Assembly: GCA_964522665.1 (NCBI GenBank)
Contig: CAZFVY010000037.1
Location: 1-56,869 of the forward strand
Origin: CAZFVY01 sp964522665
Lineage (GTDB): Bacteria; Verrucomicrobiota; Verrucomicrobiia; Limisphaerales; CAZFVY01
Length of the DNA stretch: 56,869 bases
Direction of reading: 5' to 3'
The notes under the pieces are model-generated. The model made no database searches and was not told where the DNA came from. It saw only the letters and a program-made list of their open reading frames with translations. Position 1 is the first letter of the stretch. Each line of letters opens with the position of its first letter. The position numbers and the translations under genes are program-made. Positions 37,624 to 46,143 of the stretch are shown here, piece by piece.

Positions 37624-38418
37624 TTAGTGCCGTGACTCGACCGCCCCGCCTGACGGCCGGGCGGCGGGCAGGTCGCCGGCGCCGAGCTTGCGTCTGAAGA
37701 GCCCGATCGCCAAACCGTAACCCATCAGCGCCAACTCGGGATCGTAGCGCGGCCCTTCATCGCGCAGGAAGGCGTGCTGGCCGTTGAATTCGTGCCACGT
37801 AAAGTGAATTCCGGCCTCGACCATCGCTTGATAAATCAGCGCGCGACCCTCTCGCGGAACATGCGGGTCTTGGCGGCCCCAAATCATCAGCATTTCGCCT
37901 TTGATCTCGCGCATGCGGTCGAGCGAATTGTCGTTCATCCCTTTGCCCAGGCCGCGCTTGTGGATGTCGGTCGCGTAGAAGCAAACCCCGGCTAACACGT
38001 CGGGATTCATCGCGGCGCGGAACGACAGATGGCCGCCGATGCAGATTCCCATCACGCCCAGTTTCCCGGTGCACACGGGATGCGACTTGAGAAAATCGAG
38101 GGCCGCGCGGGCGTCGGTGTCGTAACCACCCAGTTCTTTGGTGGTCTTGTGCGCGTTACCGCGCTCCGCGCCAGCCTGATCGTAGGCGAGCACGGTCCCC
38201 GCGGGTTCCAATTCGTGATAAATCTCCGGCACGGCGACGAGGAATCCGTGTCCGGCGAGCAACGCCGCGGTCCGCCGGATCGGTCCGGTGACTTGGAAGA
38301 TCTCCGAGTACAAAAGGACGCCCGGGTACTGCCCGTCCGCGGCGGGGCGGAAGATATAGGTCCGCATCGGACCGCTGGGTGTCTGGAGCTCCGTTGATTC
38401 GTTATCTTTGATTATCAT
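37624..38418 (-). CDS. Dienelactone hydrolase family protein
   Basis: A 264-residue alpha/beta hydrolase. The triad of carboxymethylenebutenolidase-type enzymes is visible: nucleophile Cys126 in VMGICIGGH, Asp184 in WGRQDPHVP and His215 in NGQHAFLRD. PGVLLYSEIFQVTGPIRRTA is the usual N-terminal block. The family hydrolyses dienelactone in aromatic breakdown, but many members act on other esters or lactones, and no aromatic pathway genes lie nearby. Confidence 0.88.
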   Translation of the reverse strand: MIIKDNESTELQTPSGPMRTYIFRPAADGQYPGVLLYSEIFQVTGPIRRTAALLAGHGFLVAVPEIYHELEPAGTVLAYDQAGAERGNAHKTTKELGGYDTDARAALDFLKSHPVCTGKLGVMGICIGGHLSFRAAMNPDVLAGVCFYATDIHKRGLGKGMNDNSLDRMREIKGEMLMIWGRQDPHVPREGRALIYQAMVEAGIHFTWHEFNGQHAFLRDEGPRYDPELALMGYGLAIGLFRRKLGAGDLPAARPSGGAVESRH

Positions 38419-38620
38419 AAGCCCTCGCGCATGGTTGATCTAAGCCGGCATTTTTCAGCAGAGCCCGGCTCAAAGAAAGGTTAAAATTTGGACTGACAAA
38501 GTGAAGGGCGCCTCTCGCCAGCCGAGTCTTATGCTCAGATCTACACTCGCGTCTCGCCTCAACCGCAGACCGAGCGACGCAAGTATTGCGTGTGGCCGCC
38601 AGCGAAATGTATCGCATAGC

Positions 38621-39094
38621 TTACCGCAGTTTCAGTTCGTAGTAAGCGACCTCGGCGAGCGGATTCTCGTAGTAAGGCGGGATTTCTCGGAAACCGAGCG
38701 CCGCGTACAACGCGCGGGCGGCCGCCATCGCACGCATCGTGTCGAGGCGCAACGCCTGGTAGCCAATCGTCGCGGCTTCGCGGATCGCGTTTTCGACCAG
38801 CCGACGACCAATGCCAAAGCGGCGGAATTCGGGACGGACGTAAAGCCGCTTGAGCTCGCCGATCCCCGGAGCCAACGGGCCGAGCGCCAGACAGCCGGCC
38901 AGGCTCGTTTCCCATTCGGCGAGCCAGAGGCGCCCCTCCGGCGGCGCGTACCGGCCGGGCAAGCCAGCCAACTCCTGCGCGAAATTCTGGAAGCAGAGCG
39001 AGATGTTGAGCGACGCGGCGTATTCCTCGAAGAGCGCCCGCGCGGCTTGAATCCGCGATGGGTCCGTGGCGGCGATCAACCGGCAGCCGGGCAT
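38621..39094 (-). CDS. GNAT-family N-acetyltransferase
   Basis: 157 residues from the ATG at 39094 (MPGCRLIAATDPSRIQAARAL); the longer open frame is antisense to other coding sequence and not used. The acetyl-CoA binding motif is LKRLYVRPEFRRFGIGRRLVENAI, and RALYAALGFREIPPYY is the usual C-terminal motif. It overlaps the end of the upstream PhzF gene by 19 bases, so both are translated from one transcript. The substrate is unknown. Confidence 0.88.
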   Translation of the reverse strand: MPGCRLIAATDPSRIQAARALFEEYAASLNISLCFQNFAQELAGLPGRYAPPEGRLWLAEWETSLAGCLALGPLAPGIGELKRLYVRPEFRRFGIGRRLVENAIREAATIGYQALRLDTMRAMAAARALYAALGFREIPPYYENPLAEVAYYELKLR

Positions 39095-39879
39095 AGCAGG
39101 TCTCCGCGCAACACCGTAACCGCTCGTCCCCCTAAATAAACGCGATCGCCAGCGACCCGGGTCTTGACGATGCCGCCCCGGGCGGAAGCTTGGAAGGCGG
39201 TCATCTCCGTCTTTTGCAAGCGCTGCGCCCAGAAAGGAGCCAGCGTGCAATGCGCGGAGCCGGTGACCGGATCCTCGTTGACTCCCGCCGCCGGCGCGAA
39301 GAAGCGGGAAATAAAATCGAACTCGGGGCGATCCGACCGCGCGGTTACAATCAGCCCGCGAACTGGGCATTCCGCGAGTCGCGCCAAGTCGGGCTTCAAA
39401 TTTCGCACCGCGTCCGCCGAATCCAGTTCCAACAGATAATCGTAGGCGCTACGACCGATGAATCGCGGAACCACGCCAACCGCTTCGGTCAGTTCCGGCG
39501 GGGACGGCGCCGGTTCGGCGATCCGCCCGGGAAAATTCAGCCAAATTTCCGAGGCGCCCTGTTCCGCCGTGAGCGCTCCGCTCAACGTATAAAAACGCGC
39601 GACCGTCCCCGGCGCCAAACGCCCGGTCTCCCAGAGCACGTGGGCGCTCGCGAGCGTGGCGTGGCCACAAAGCGCGACTTCAACTTTCGGCGTAAACCAC
39701 CGGAGCCGGTAACCGTCCTCCGCCGGGCTGAGAAACGCGGTTTCGGAAAGATTCATCTCCCTGGCCACGTTTTGCATCCAGGCGTCCTCGGCGTCGTCCG
39801 GCAAAAGACAGACCGCCGCGGGATTGCCGGCGAACGGCCGGTCACTGAAGGCGTCCACTTGATAGAGGGGGAGGTTCAT
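39076..39879 (-). CDS. PhzF-family isomerase/epimerase-like protein
   Basis: 267 residues from the ATG at 39879 (MNLPLYQVDAFSDRPFAGNPAAVCLL); an in-frame GTG at 39888 is possible. The fold is diaminopimelate-epimerase-like; the catalytic Glu of the PhzF family is in REMNLSETAFLS, and the DPVTGSAHCTLAPFW motif near the C-terminus is typical. Phenazine biosynthesis itself is not implied, since many bacteria carry PhzF-like enzymes of unknown role. It sits in the middle of a GNAT-PhzF-GNAT operon. Confidence 0.87.
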   Translation of the reverse strand: MNLPLYQVDAFSDRPFAGNPAAVCLLPDDAEDAWMQNVAREMNLSETAFLSPAEDGYRLRWFTPKVEVALCGHATLASAHVLWETGRLAPGTVARFYTLSGALTAEQGASEIWLNFPGRIAEPAPSPPELTEAVGVVPRFIGRSAYDYLLELDSADAVRNLKPDLARLAECPVRGLIVTARSDRPEFDFISRFFAPAAGVNEDPVTGSAHCTLAPFWAQRLQKTEMTAFQASARGGIVKTRVAGDRVYLGGRAVTVLRGDLLCPAAG

Positions 39880-39896
39880 AAAAAACACGCAAAGAA

Positions 39897-40328
39897 TTAA
39901 GACGCGGAGGCGGCCGCAACCGGCGCCCCGAGCAGGCGCCGCATGTACTCGACTCGGATGAAACCGAAACGTTCGTAAAGCCCGTGCGCGTCCCGGGTGG
40001 CGAGGACTTGCTGGCGAACCTGCAAGCGCGGGTGATCAAACAAGGTTTTGACCATCCACTTGCCCAAGCCGGCCGCGCGATGCTCCGGATGAATGATCAC
40101 GTCGCCAATCCAGGCGAACGTGGCGTAATCGCTCACGGCCCGGGCAAAGCCGACCTGCCGCCCCTGACGGTATAATCCCACGCAAAGCGAGCCGGCCAGA
40201 GATCGCTCGATCACTTCGCGCGGCCGATCCGCGGCCCAATAACTTGTGGCCAGAAGCGCGCAAATCACGTCCAAGTCCAGCTCGGCCGAATCGTCGCTCA
40301 GGCGGAATTCTCCATGCTGCCATTCCAT
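39897..40328 (-). CDS. GNAT-family N-acetyltransferase
   Basis: 143 residues from the ATG at 40328 (MEWQHGEFRLSDDSAELDLDV). The open frame upstream runs antisense to the cytochrome/DUF1549 gene and is not part of it. Motif A is VIIHPEHRAAGLGKWMVKTLFD and the C-terminal motif is HGLYERFGFIRVEYMRRLL. It is the first gene of the three-gene unit, 17 bases before the PhzF start. Confidence 0.85.
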   Translation of the reverse strand: MEWQHGEFRLSDDSAELDLDVICALLATSYWAADRPREVIERSLAGSLCVGLYRQGRQVGFARAVSDYATFAWIGDVIIHPEHRAAGLGKWMVKTLFDHPRLQVRQQVLATRDAHGLYERFGFIRVEYMRRLLGAPVAAASAS

Positions 40329-40727
40329 GCGTGGGAATAAAACGGAGCGCGCGCGCGTTTCCAAGCCTAAATGAGGCCGCCCCGGAAAGCGCGAGACCAA
40401 CGCCATCGAGGCGTTCACCCGCGAGGCAAAAGCTCGAGTCAGGCGCTTGCGCCCGCGAAGCCGTTCAAACTTCGGTAACACCATTATGAGCTTTTCGGAG
40501 GATACCCAACGTCCCTCCCGGCGCCTGCGTAACAATCCAATGGAGTCGAACTCCGGTTTGACATTCCGAGAGGAACGACAATCCAGGAGGAACGGCTTGA
40601 AAAAACCGGGGACCGGCCCAAAATCCGCCGCAAAGCCTGTAATGAACCCGAGATTCCACGCATGCTCGCTGCTTGCCGTCAATAATCGCGCTCGCTGCCG
40701 GGATTCGTGTGTGCTGACGAACGAAGC
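40329..40727. other. Divergent intergenic region
   Basis: About 400 bases between the starts of the acetyltransferase and the cytochrome/DUF1549 gene. Only weak antisense open frames were seen, with no convincing gene, terminator or repeat. Promoters for both directions are expected here. Confidence 0.4.
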
Positions 40728-43079
40728 ATGAATCGCCTGCTGACAGCGCTCACACTCACGCTCTTGCTCGGTCTCATGGCGGCGCGAGGCCTGTCCGCCG
40801 CGGAGCCGGATTACAGCCGCGACATCAAGCCGATCCTCGAAAAGCGCTGTTATGCCTGCCATAGCCGTTTGAAGCAGGAAGCCAGGTTGCGGCTCGACGC
40901 CGGAGCCCTCATCCACAAAGGCGGCAAGAATGGCTCCGTTTTGGCGCCGAAGAACGGTGGCGCAAGTGAGCTTATCCAACGTCTCACGACTCCCGATGAA
41001 GACGACCGGATGCCACCCGAAGGCAAGCCGCTGGCGCCCGATCAAATCGCGTTGATCAAGTCCTGGATCGACGCTGGGGCAACGTTTCCCGCGGGCGAGG
41101 CCATTCCGCGGCTGCCCGCCGAACATTGGGCGTTTCAACCGGTGCGCCGCCCGCCCGTTCCGCCGGTGAAAGACAGAAAATGGGCGCGCAATCCGATCGA
41201 CTGTTTCGTGCTGGCCAAACTCGAAGCGCGCGGCTGGCGTCCGGCCAAGGAAGCCGCGCCGGGAGCGCTGCTGCGTCGTCTGCACCTTGATCTCAACGGT
41301 CTGCCTCCGACGCTCGAGGAGCAAGACGCTTTCGCGCGGGCCGCGGGCGGCGGCCGAGCCGACGCCGCGCTTGACGCCGTGATCGACAATCTGCTGGCCC
41401 GTCCGCAATACGGCGAGCGTTGGGCGCGGCACTGGCTCGATGTCGCGCGGTACGCCGACAGCAACGGCTACGAGCGCGACGCGGAGAAGCCGTTCGTCTG
41501 GCGCTACCGCGACTACGTCATCCGCGCTTTCAACGCCGACAAACCTTACAATCGATTTCTCCTCGAGCAATTCGCCGGCGACGAGCTTCCCGACGCGGAC
41601 GCGGAGACGATCATCGCCACCGGCCTGCAGCGCCTTGGCAATTGGGATGACGAGCCGGCCGACCCCGCGACCGACCGTTTCGATCAACTCGATGACATCG
41701 TCAGCACGACTTCCCAGGCCGTGCTCGGACTGACGCTTGGCTGCGCGCGCTGCCACGATCACAAGTTCGAGCCGCTCACCACGCGGGATTACTACAGCAT
41801 GGTCGCGATCTTCAGCCCGCTGAAGCGGCCACAAAACGGACGGACCGAACTCACTTTGCCGGCCGGCCGAGCCGAGGAAACCGCCGCGCTTGCGGAACGG
41901 GATCGAATGATCAGTGAACTGCGACGCCAGACCAACACGCTTTCCGTCGCGGAAATTGTGCGGCGCGCCCAGAAGCTTCGTGACGCGACTCCGGATTTGC
42001 CGCAGGCCTATGTCTTCAACGAGCCTTCATCCGATGTTCCGCCGTCGCATATTCTGCTGCGCGGCAGCCCGGCGCGGCTTGGCCCCGAGGTTTCGCCCGG
42101 CGTCCCCGTGGTCCTGGCGCCGCGGCAGCCGGAGTTTCCCGCGCCGAGTCCGGGCGCCAGTCGGCGGCGGCTGGGCTTGGCGCGCTGGTTGGCCAGCAAC
42201 GAGAACCCACTGACCGCGCGGGTCATCGTCAACCGCGTCTGGCAGCAACACTTCGGCGCGGGACTCGTTCGCACGGCGAGCGATTTCGGCGTCATGGGCG
42301 AGCCACCAACGCATCCGGAGTTGCTAGATTGGCTGGCCGACTGGTTTACGCACGAGGGTCACTGGTCGTTGAAATCGCTTCACCGTCTCATTCTGTCCAG
42401 CAACGCGTGGCGTATGAGTCGAGCTACGAATCCAGAATACGCCGCGGCCGATTCCGAGAATCGCCTCATTTGGCGCGCTGCCTACCACCGCCTCGAAGTC
42501 GAGGCGCTGCGCGACGCGATGCTGGCCGTCAGCGGGCAGCTTAACCCAACGATGTACGGGCGGGGGGTTTTCCTGCGGATTCCGCAAGCCGCCATCGAAG
42601 CGAACACGGACCAGGATTCGATCTGGAAAGCGTCACCCGCGGCCGATCAGGCGCGGCGCTCAATCTACGCCTTCGTGAAACGCGGCCTCGTGGCGCCGAT
42701 GTTCGAGACGTTGGATCTTTGCGATACGGTTCACAGCTCCGCGCGGCGCAATGTCACGACCGTGGCTCCCCAGGCGCTGACGCTCTTCAACGGCGATTTT
42801 GTCAACGAACAGGCCCGTCTTTTCGCCGCGCGCCTCCGGAGCGAAGCTGGCGCGAATCCGCGCGATCAAATCACGCGCGCCTTCCGACTGGCGCTCTGCC
42901 GCGCGCCCACCAGCGCCGAGACCTCCGATATGGCGGCGTTCCTTCACTCCGAAGCCGCCCAACGGCGGGCCGAGGCTCCGGCGACCGCGCCGCTTACGGA
43001 AACGTCGGCGGCCCGCGCCTCCCTGGAACAGTTGTGCCGGGTGATCCTGAACCTCAACGAATTCGCCTATGCCGAGTGA
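40728..43079 (+). CDS. Secreted cytochrome-c-like/DUF1549/DUF1553 protein
   Basis: 783 residues from the ATG at 40728; a GTG at 40707 would add seven residues with no signal. A signal peptide (about 1-25) is followed by a Planctomycete cytochrome C-type motif with haem-binding Cys-X-X-Cys-His (RCYACHSRLKQEARLRLD). DUF1549 starts near PIDCFVLAKLEARGW and includes RHWLDVARYADSNGYE; DUF1553 includes RRLGLARWLASNENPLTARVIVNRVWQQHFG and HRLILSSNAWRMS. The protein is shorter than many family members because the middle insert (often a LamG-like part) is missing. It overlaps the DUF1501 gene by 11 bases. These pairs are abundant in Planctomycetes and Verrucomicrobia and are probably used for complex polysaccharide use, though their biochemistry is unsettled. 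Confidence 0.9.
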   Translation: MNRLLTALTLTLLLGLMAARGLSAAEPDYSRDIKPILEKRCYACHSRLKQEARLRLDAGALIHKGGKNGSVLAPKNGGASELIQRLTTPDEDDRMPPEGKPLAPDQIALIKSWIDAGATFPAGEAIPRLPAEHWAFQPVRRPPVPPVKDRKWARNPIDCFVLAKLEARGWRPAKEAAPGALLRRLHLDLNGLPPTLEEQDAFARAAGGGRADAALDAVIDNLLARPQYGERWARHWLDVARYADSNGYERDAEKPFVWRYRDYVIRAFNADKPYNRFLLEQFAGDELPDADAETIIATGLQRLGNWDDEPADPATDRFDQLDDIVSTTSQAVLGLTLGCARCHDHKFEPLTTRDYYSMVAIFSPLKRPQNGRTELTLPAGRAEETAALAERDRMISELRRQTNTLSVAEIVRRAQKLRDATPDLPQAYVFNEPSSDVPPSHILLRGSPARLGPEVSPGVPVVLAPRQPEFPAPSPGASRRRLGLARWLASNENPLTARVIVNRVWQQHFGAGLVRTASDFGVMGEPPTHPELLDWLADWFTHEGHWSLKSLHRLILSSNAWRMSRATNPEYAAADSENRLIWRAAYHRLEVEALRDAMLAVSGQLNPTMYGRGVFLRIPQAAIEANTDQDSIWKASPAADQARRSIYAFVKRGLVAPMFETLDLCDTVHSSARRNVTTVAPQALTLFNGDFVNEQARLFAARLRSEAGANPRDQITRAFRLALCRAPTSAETSDMAAFLHSEAAQRRAEAPATAPLTETSAARASLEQLCRVILNLNEFAYAE

Positions 43080-44547
43080 ACCCGGATCAAGCTTCAACCC
43101 CAAACCAGCGCCTATCGGCCGCTCCCGCCGCGACTTTCTTTGGCAGGCGGGCGGAGGATTCGCCGGGCTGGCGCTGATCGATCTCCTTTCACGCGCTGGC
43201 GCCTTAGGTCCGGATGTCCACGCGGACCCGGCCGGTCAGCGCCCGCTCGCGCTTAGGCCGCCGCATTTCCCGGCCAAAGCCAAACACGTTGTGTTTCTCT
43301 TCATGAACGGTGGGCCGAGCCAGGTAGATACCTTCGATCCCAAGCCCGAACTCGGACGGCGCCATGGCGAGGCCTACACCGGCGACGCGAAAATCGGCTC
43401 GAACGGGCGGGCCATTGGCCACCTGATGCAATCGCCCTTCGAGTTCAAGCGGCACGGGAGCAGCGGGCTGGAAATCAGCAGCCTCTTTCCGCACACGGCG
43501 AAATTCGCGGACGACCTTTGCGTAATCCGCTCGATGCATTCCGACACGGCGGCGCACGCCTCCGGTTGTCTGCAAATGAACACCGGGAACGTTCTCATCG
43601 GCAAACCGAGCGTCGGCTCTTGGCTGACCTACGGCTTGGGCGCGCTCAATGATAACCTCCCCAGTTTTGTCGTGATGACCGACCCGCGCGGCGGGCCGAT
43701 TGGGAGCGCTTCGAACTGGTCCTCTGGTTACATGCCCGCGGCGTATCAAGGCACGCTTTTCCGCAGCGCGGGCGTCCCACTGCTCGATTTGGCGACGCCC
43801 CCGAGCGCCGCCGGAGCCGCGCAACGGCGCAGCCTCGATCTCCTCCAGAAGCTCAACGCCGAACATCTCCAGTCGCGCCCCGGCGAGTCCGAACTGGCGG
43901 CGCGGATCGAGTCCTACGAACTAGCGTTTCGCATGCAGACTGCCGCGGCCGGAGTCGTCGATCTCGGCCGGGAGAGCGCCGTCACCAAGGAGGCGTACGG
44001 TCTCAATGAGAAACTTACCGCTGACTTTGGCCGAAAATGCCTCATCACCCGGCGGTTGCTCGAAAACGGCGTGCGCTTCGTTCAACTATACTCCGGGGGC
44101 GGACACATTGAAGACACTTGGGATGGTCACAACGATTGCGCCACCAACCACCGCCTCCACGCTGGCGAGACCGACAGGCCGATCGCCGCGCTGATCGCCG
44201 ACCTCAAACGCACCGGCCTTTGGGAGGAAACCGTACTCGTGTGGGGCGGCGAATTCGGACGCACTCCGACCAGTGAAGGGGTCGGCAAACCGGGTCGCGA
44301 CCACGACTGGCACGGCTTCTCGATGTGGCTGGCAGGCGCCGGCGTCAAGGGCGGCCAAGCCATCGGCGCGACCGACGAGGTCGGCTTCAAGGCGGCGGAC
44401 GAGCCGTGTCATGTGTCGGACCTGCACGCGACCATTCTCCATCTCATGGGCCTCGATCACACGAAACTCACCTATTTCCACTCCGGGCTTGCCCAGCGCC
44501 TGACTGGCGTGATCGAGCGCAATGTGATTCGCAAAGCGCTGGCTTGA
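43069..44547 (+). CDS. DUF1501 protein, Tat-exported
   Basis: A 492-residue sulfatase-like/alkaline-phosphatase-fold protein. A twin-arginine signal is at about 18-40 (SRRDFLWQAGGGFAGLAL), so it should be exported folded. Conserved blocks include HVVFLFMNGGPSQVDTFDPKPEL, GHLMQSPFEFKRHGSSGLEISSLFPH and the C-terminal WGGEFGRTP...GRDHDWHGFSMWLAGAGVKGG, DLHATILHLMGLDH. The start overlaps the end of the upstream gene by 11 bases, showing translational coupling with the cytochrome/DUF1549/DUF1553 partner. Confidence 0.92.
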   Translation: MPSEPGSSFNPKPAPIGRSRRDFLWQAGGGFAGLALIDLLSRAGALGPDVHADPAGQRPLALRPPHFPAKAKHVVFLFMNGGPSQVDTFDPKPELGRRHGEAYTGDAKIGSNGRAIGHLMQSPFEFKRHGSSGLEISSLFPHTAKFADDLCVIRSMHSDTAAHASGCLQMNTGNVLIGKPSVGSWLTYGLGALNDNLPSFVVMTDPRGGPIGSASNWSSGYMPAAYQGTLFRSAGVPLLDLATPPSAAGAAQRRSLDLLQKLNAEHLQSRPGESELAARIESYELAFRMQTAAAGVVDLGRESAVTKEAYGLNEKLTADFGRKCLITRRLLENGVRFVQLYSGGGHIEDTWDGHNDCATNHRLHAGETDRPIAALIADLKRTGLWEETVLVWGGEFGRTPTSEGVGKPGRDHDWHGFSMWLAGAGVKGGQAIGATDEVGFKAADEPCHVSDLHATILHLMGLDHTKLTYFHSGLAQRLTGVIERNVIRKALA

Positions 44548-44611
44548 GGCAACGCCCCAGGCAAAACTTTCCTGTCACCTCATCGGGCTTTCGCGCCACC
44601 TGCCTGACGTT

Positions 44612-46102
44612 ATGATGACGAAAACTTTGGCAGCAGTGGAATGTAACGACGCGGAGCTGGTGGCGCAAAGCCTGGCCGGCGATCGGGATGCTTTCGGGCA
44701 GATTGTGACGCGCTATCAATCGCTGGTTTGCTCGCTGGCCTACAGCGCGATCGGCCGACTCGGGCAAAGCGAGGATATTGCCCAGGAAACCTTTATCACC
44801 GCCTGGAAACACCTGGCGCAGTTGCGGGAACGCGGAAAACTGCGGGCCTGGCTATGCGGCATCGCCCGCAACCGGATCAACAACTGCCTCCGCCGCGAGG
44901 GGCGAGAGCCGGCGCACCTCGCGGAGCCGCTGGACCTGGCGCCGGAAGCAGAGTCGCCGGAAAAACTGCCGGTCGAGCAGGCGATCAACCGCGAGGAGGA
45001 AGCGATTCTGTGGCGCTCCCTCGAGCGCATTCCGGCCATTTACCGCGAGCCGCTGATACTTTTCTATCGCGAACAACGCTCCATCGCGCGCGTCGCTGAA
45101 TCGCTGGAATTGTCGGAAGAGGCGGTCAAGCAGCGGCTTTCGCGCGGGCGCAAGCTCTTGCAGGAACAAGTGGCAGCGTTCGTCGAAGGCGCCTTGCGGC
45201 AATCGACGCCGGGACGGGCCTTTACGGCGCTGGTGGTCGCCGCTTTGCCAGCGTCGGTCGCGAAAGCGACCGCGGCCACCGTCGCGACCGCCGCGGTCCA
45301 AGGAGTCGCAACGGCCAAAGCCACGACCGGATTCGGCCTCTTCGGCGGTTTTTTGTCACCCCTGCTCGGACCGGTGGGTGGTTTGATCGGGATGAAGGGC
45401 TTTATTGAAAGCTCCCGGTCTCCGCGCGAACGAATATTTTCGACCCGCTGGGCGGCGACGCTGATGATCTTGGCCGTCGGATTCGCGCTTGGCATCATCG
45501 TACTCGGTCCCGGACAGAGTTTGCGGTCGGGCGCCAAGTCCGACGCTTCGATGACGCCCCTCTGGAGCTTCGTCGGCGTCTATGCTGTCGCGGTGGCGAG
45601 CGCGGCGACGTGGGCCGCGCGGCGCCGGAAACAAATTCAAATTGAGGAAGGAACCTTCGACGAACTCGGAGCGACGCTGCCGTTTTACGACACGGATTCG
45701 AGAGGGTTCAAGTGGAACGTCTATGGCGCCTTGCTCGGAGCGGTTTTTAGCGGTCCGCCGGGCTGGTTGATGCTGGCGGCCGCGCGGGCCGGTGACCGCG
45801 CCACGCTCATGGCGGTGACGGTCGCGGCTTTCGCGCTCTTCTGGTTCGGCGCGCAAGCGATCCTCCGCCGCGCGGATCGCGCCCTGCCCGTGATGGTGGG
45901 CGTGGCGGGAATCTCGTGGGGCCTGCTGCTCGCTACGCTTCAACTCCGTTGGCAAGCCTGGACTGGCGCGTCGCCGTGGCGCCGAAACGGTGGGGCATTT
46001 TCTTACCTGACGATCGGTACGCTGATCTTTCTGCTCTTGCTCGCGGCTTGGTTAGTCAAGCGACGGGCGCCGTCGAGCACGACTCGTCGCGCCGATCGTT
46101 AA
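44612..46102 (+). CDS. ECF sigma factor fused to a multi-helix membrane domain
   Basis: A 496-residue protein (an ATG three bases later is also possible). Residues about 8-190 form the sigma-70 ECF core: region 2 (DRDAFGQIVTRYQSLVCSLAYSAIG, EDIAQETFITAWKHL) and region 4 (AVKQRLSRGRKLLQEQ). Residues about 205-490 contain about seven hydrophobic segments, with a stretch rich in Ala/Val/Thr around 210-250. Such sigma factors with C-terminal membrane extensions are known in Planctomycetes and Verrucomicrobia, where the tail probably acts as a built-in anti-sigma or sensor. No separate anti-sigma gene is adjacent. It lies 64 bases after the DUF1501 stop, but on current evidence it is its own unit. 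Confidence 0.87.
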   Translation: MMTKTLAAVECNDAELVAQSLAGDRDAFGQIVTRYQSLVCSLAYSAIGRLGQSEDIAQETFITAWKHLAQLRERGKLRAWLCGIARNRINNCLRREGREPAHLAEPLDLAPEAESPEKLPVEQAINREEEAILWRSLERIPAIYREPLILFYREQRSIARVAESLELSEEAVKQRLSRGRKLLQEQVAAFVEGALRQSTPGRAFTALVVAALPASVAKATAATVATAAVQGVATAKATTGFGLFGGFLSPLLGPVGGLIGMKGFIESSRSPRERIFSTRWAATLMILAVGFALGIIVLGPGQSLRSGAKSDASMTPLWSFVGVYAVAVASAATWAARRRKQIQIEEGTFDELGATLPFYDTDSRGFKWNVYGALLGAVFSGPPGWLMLAAARAGDRATLMAVTVAAFALFWFGAQAILRRADRALPVMVGVAGISWGLLLATLQLRWQAWTGASPWRRNGGAFSYLTIGTLIFLLLLAAWLVKRRAPSSTTRRADR

Positions 46103-46143
46103 TGCCACCCGCGTTGCCGCTTGGGCGGCGCGGCACGCTCCGA

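Noticed and set aside
39897..41834. Minus-strand open frame of 645 codons
   Set aside because: Only the last 143 codons (from 40328) are a real GNAT gene; the rest is antisense to the cytochrome/DUF1549 gene and has Arg-rich, non-protein-like composition.
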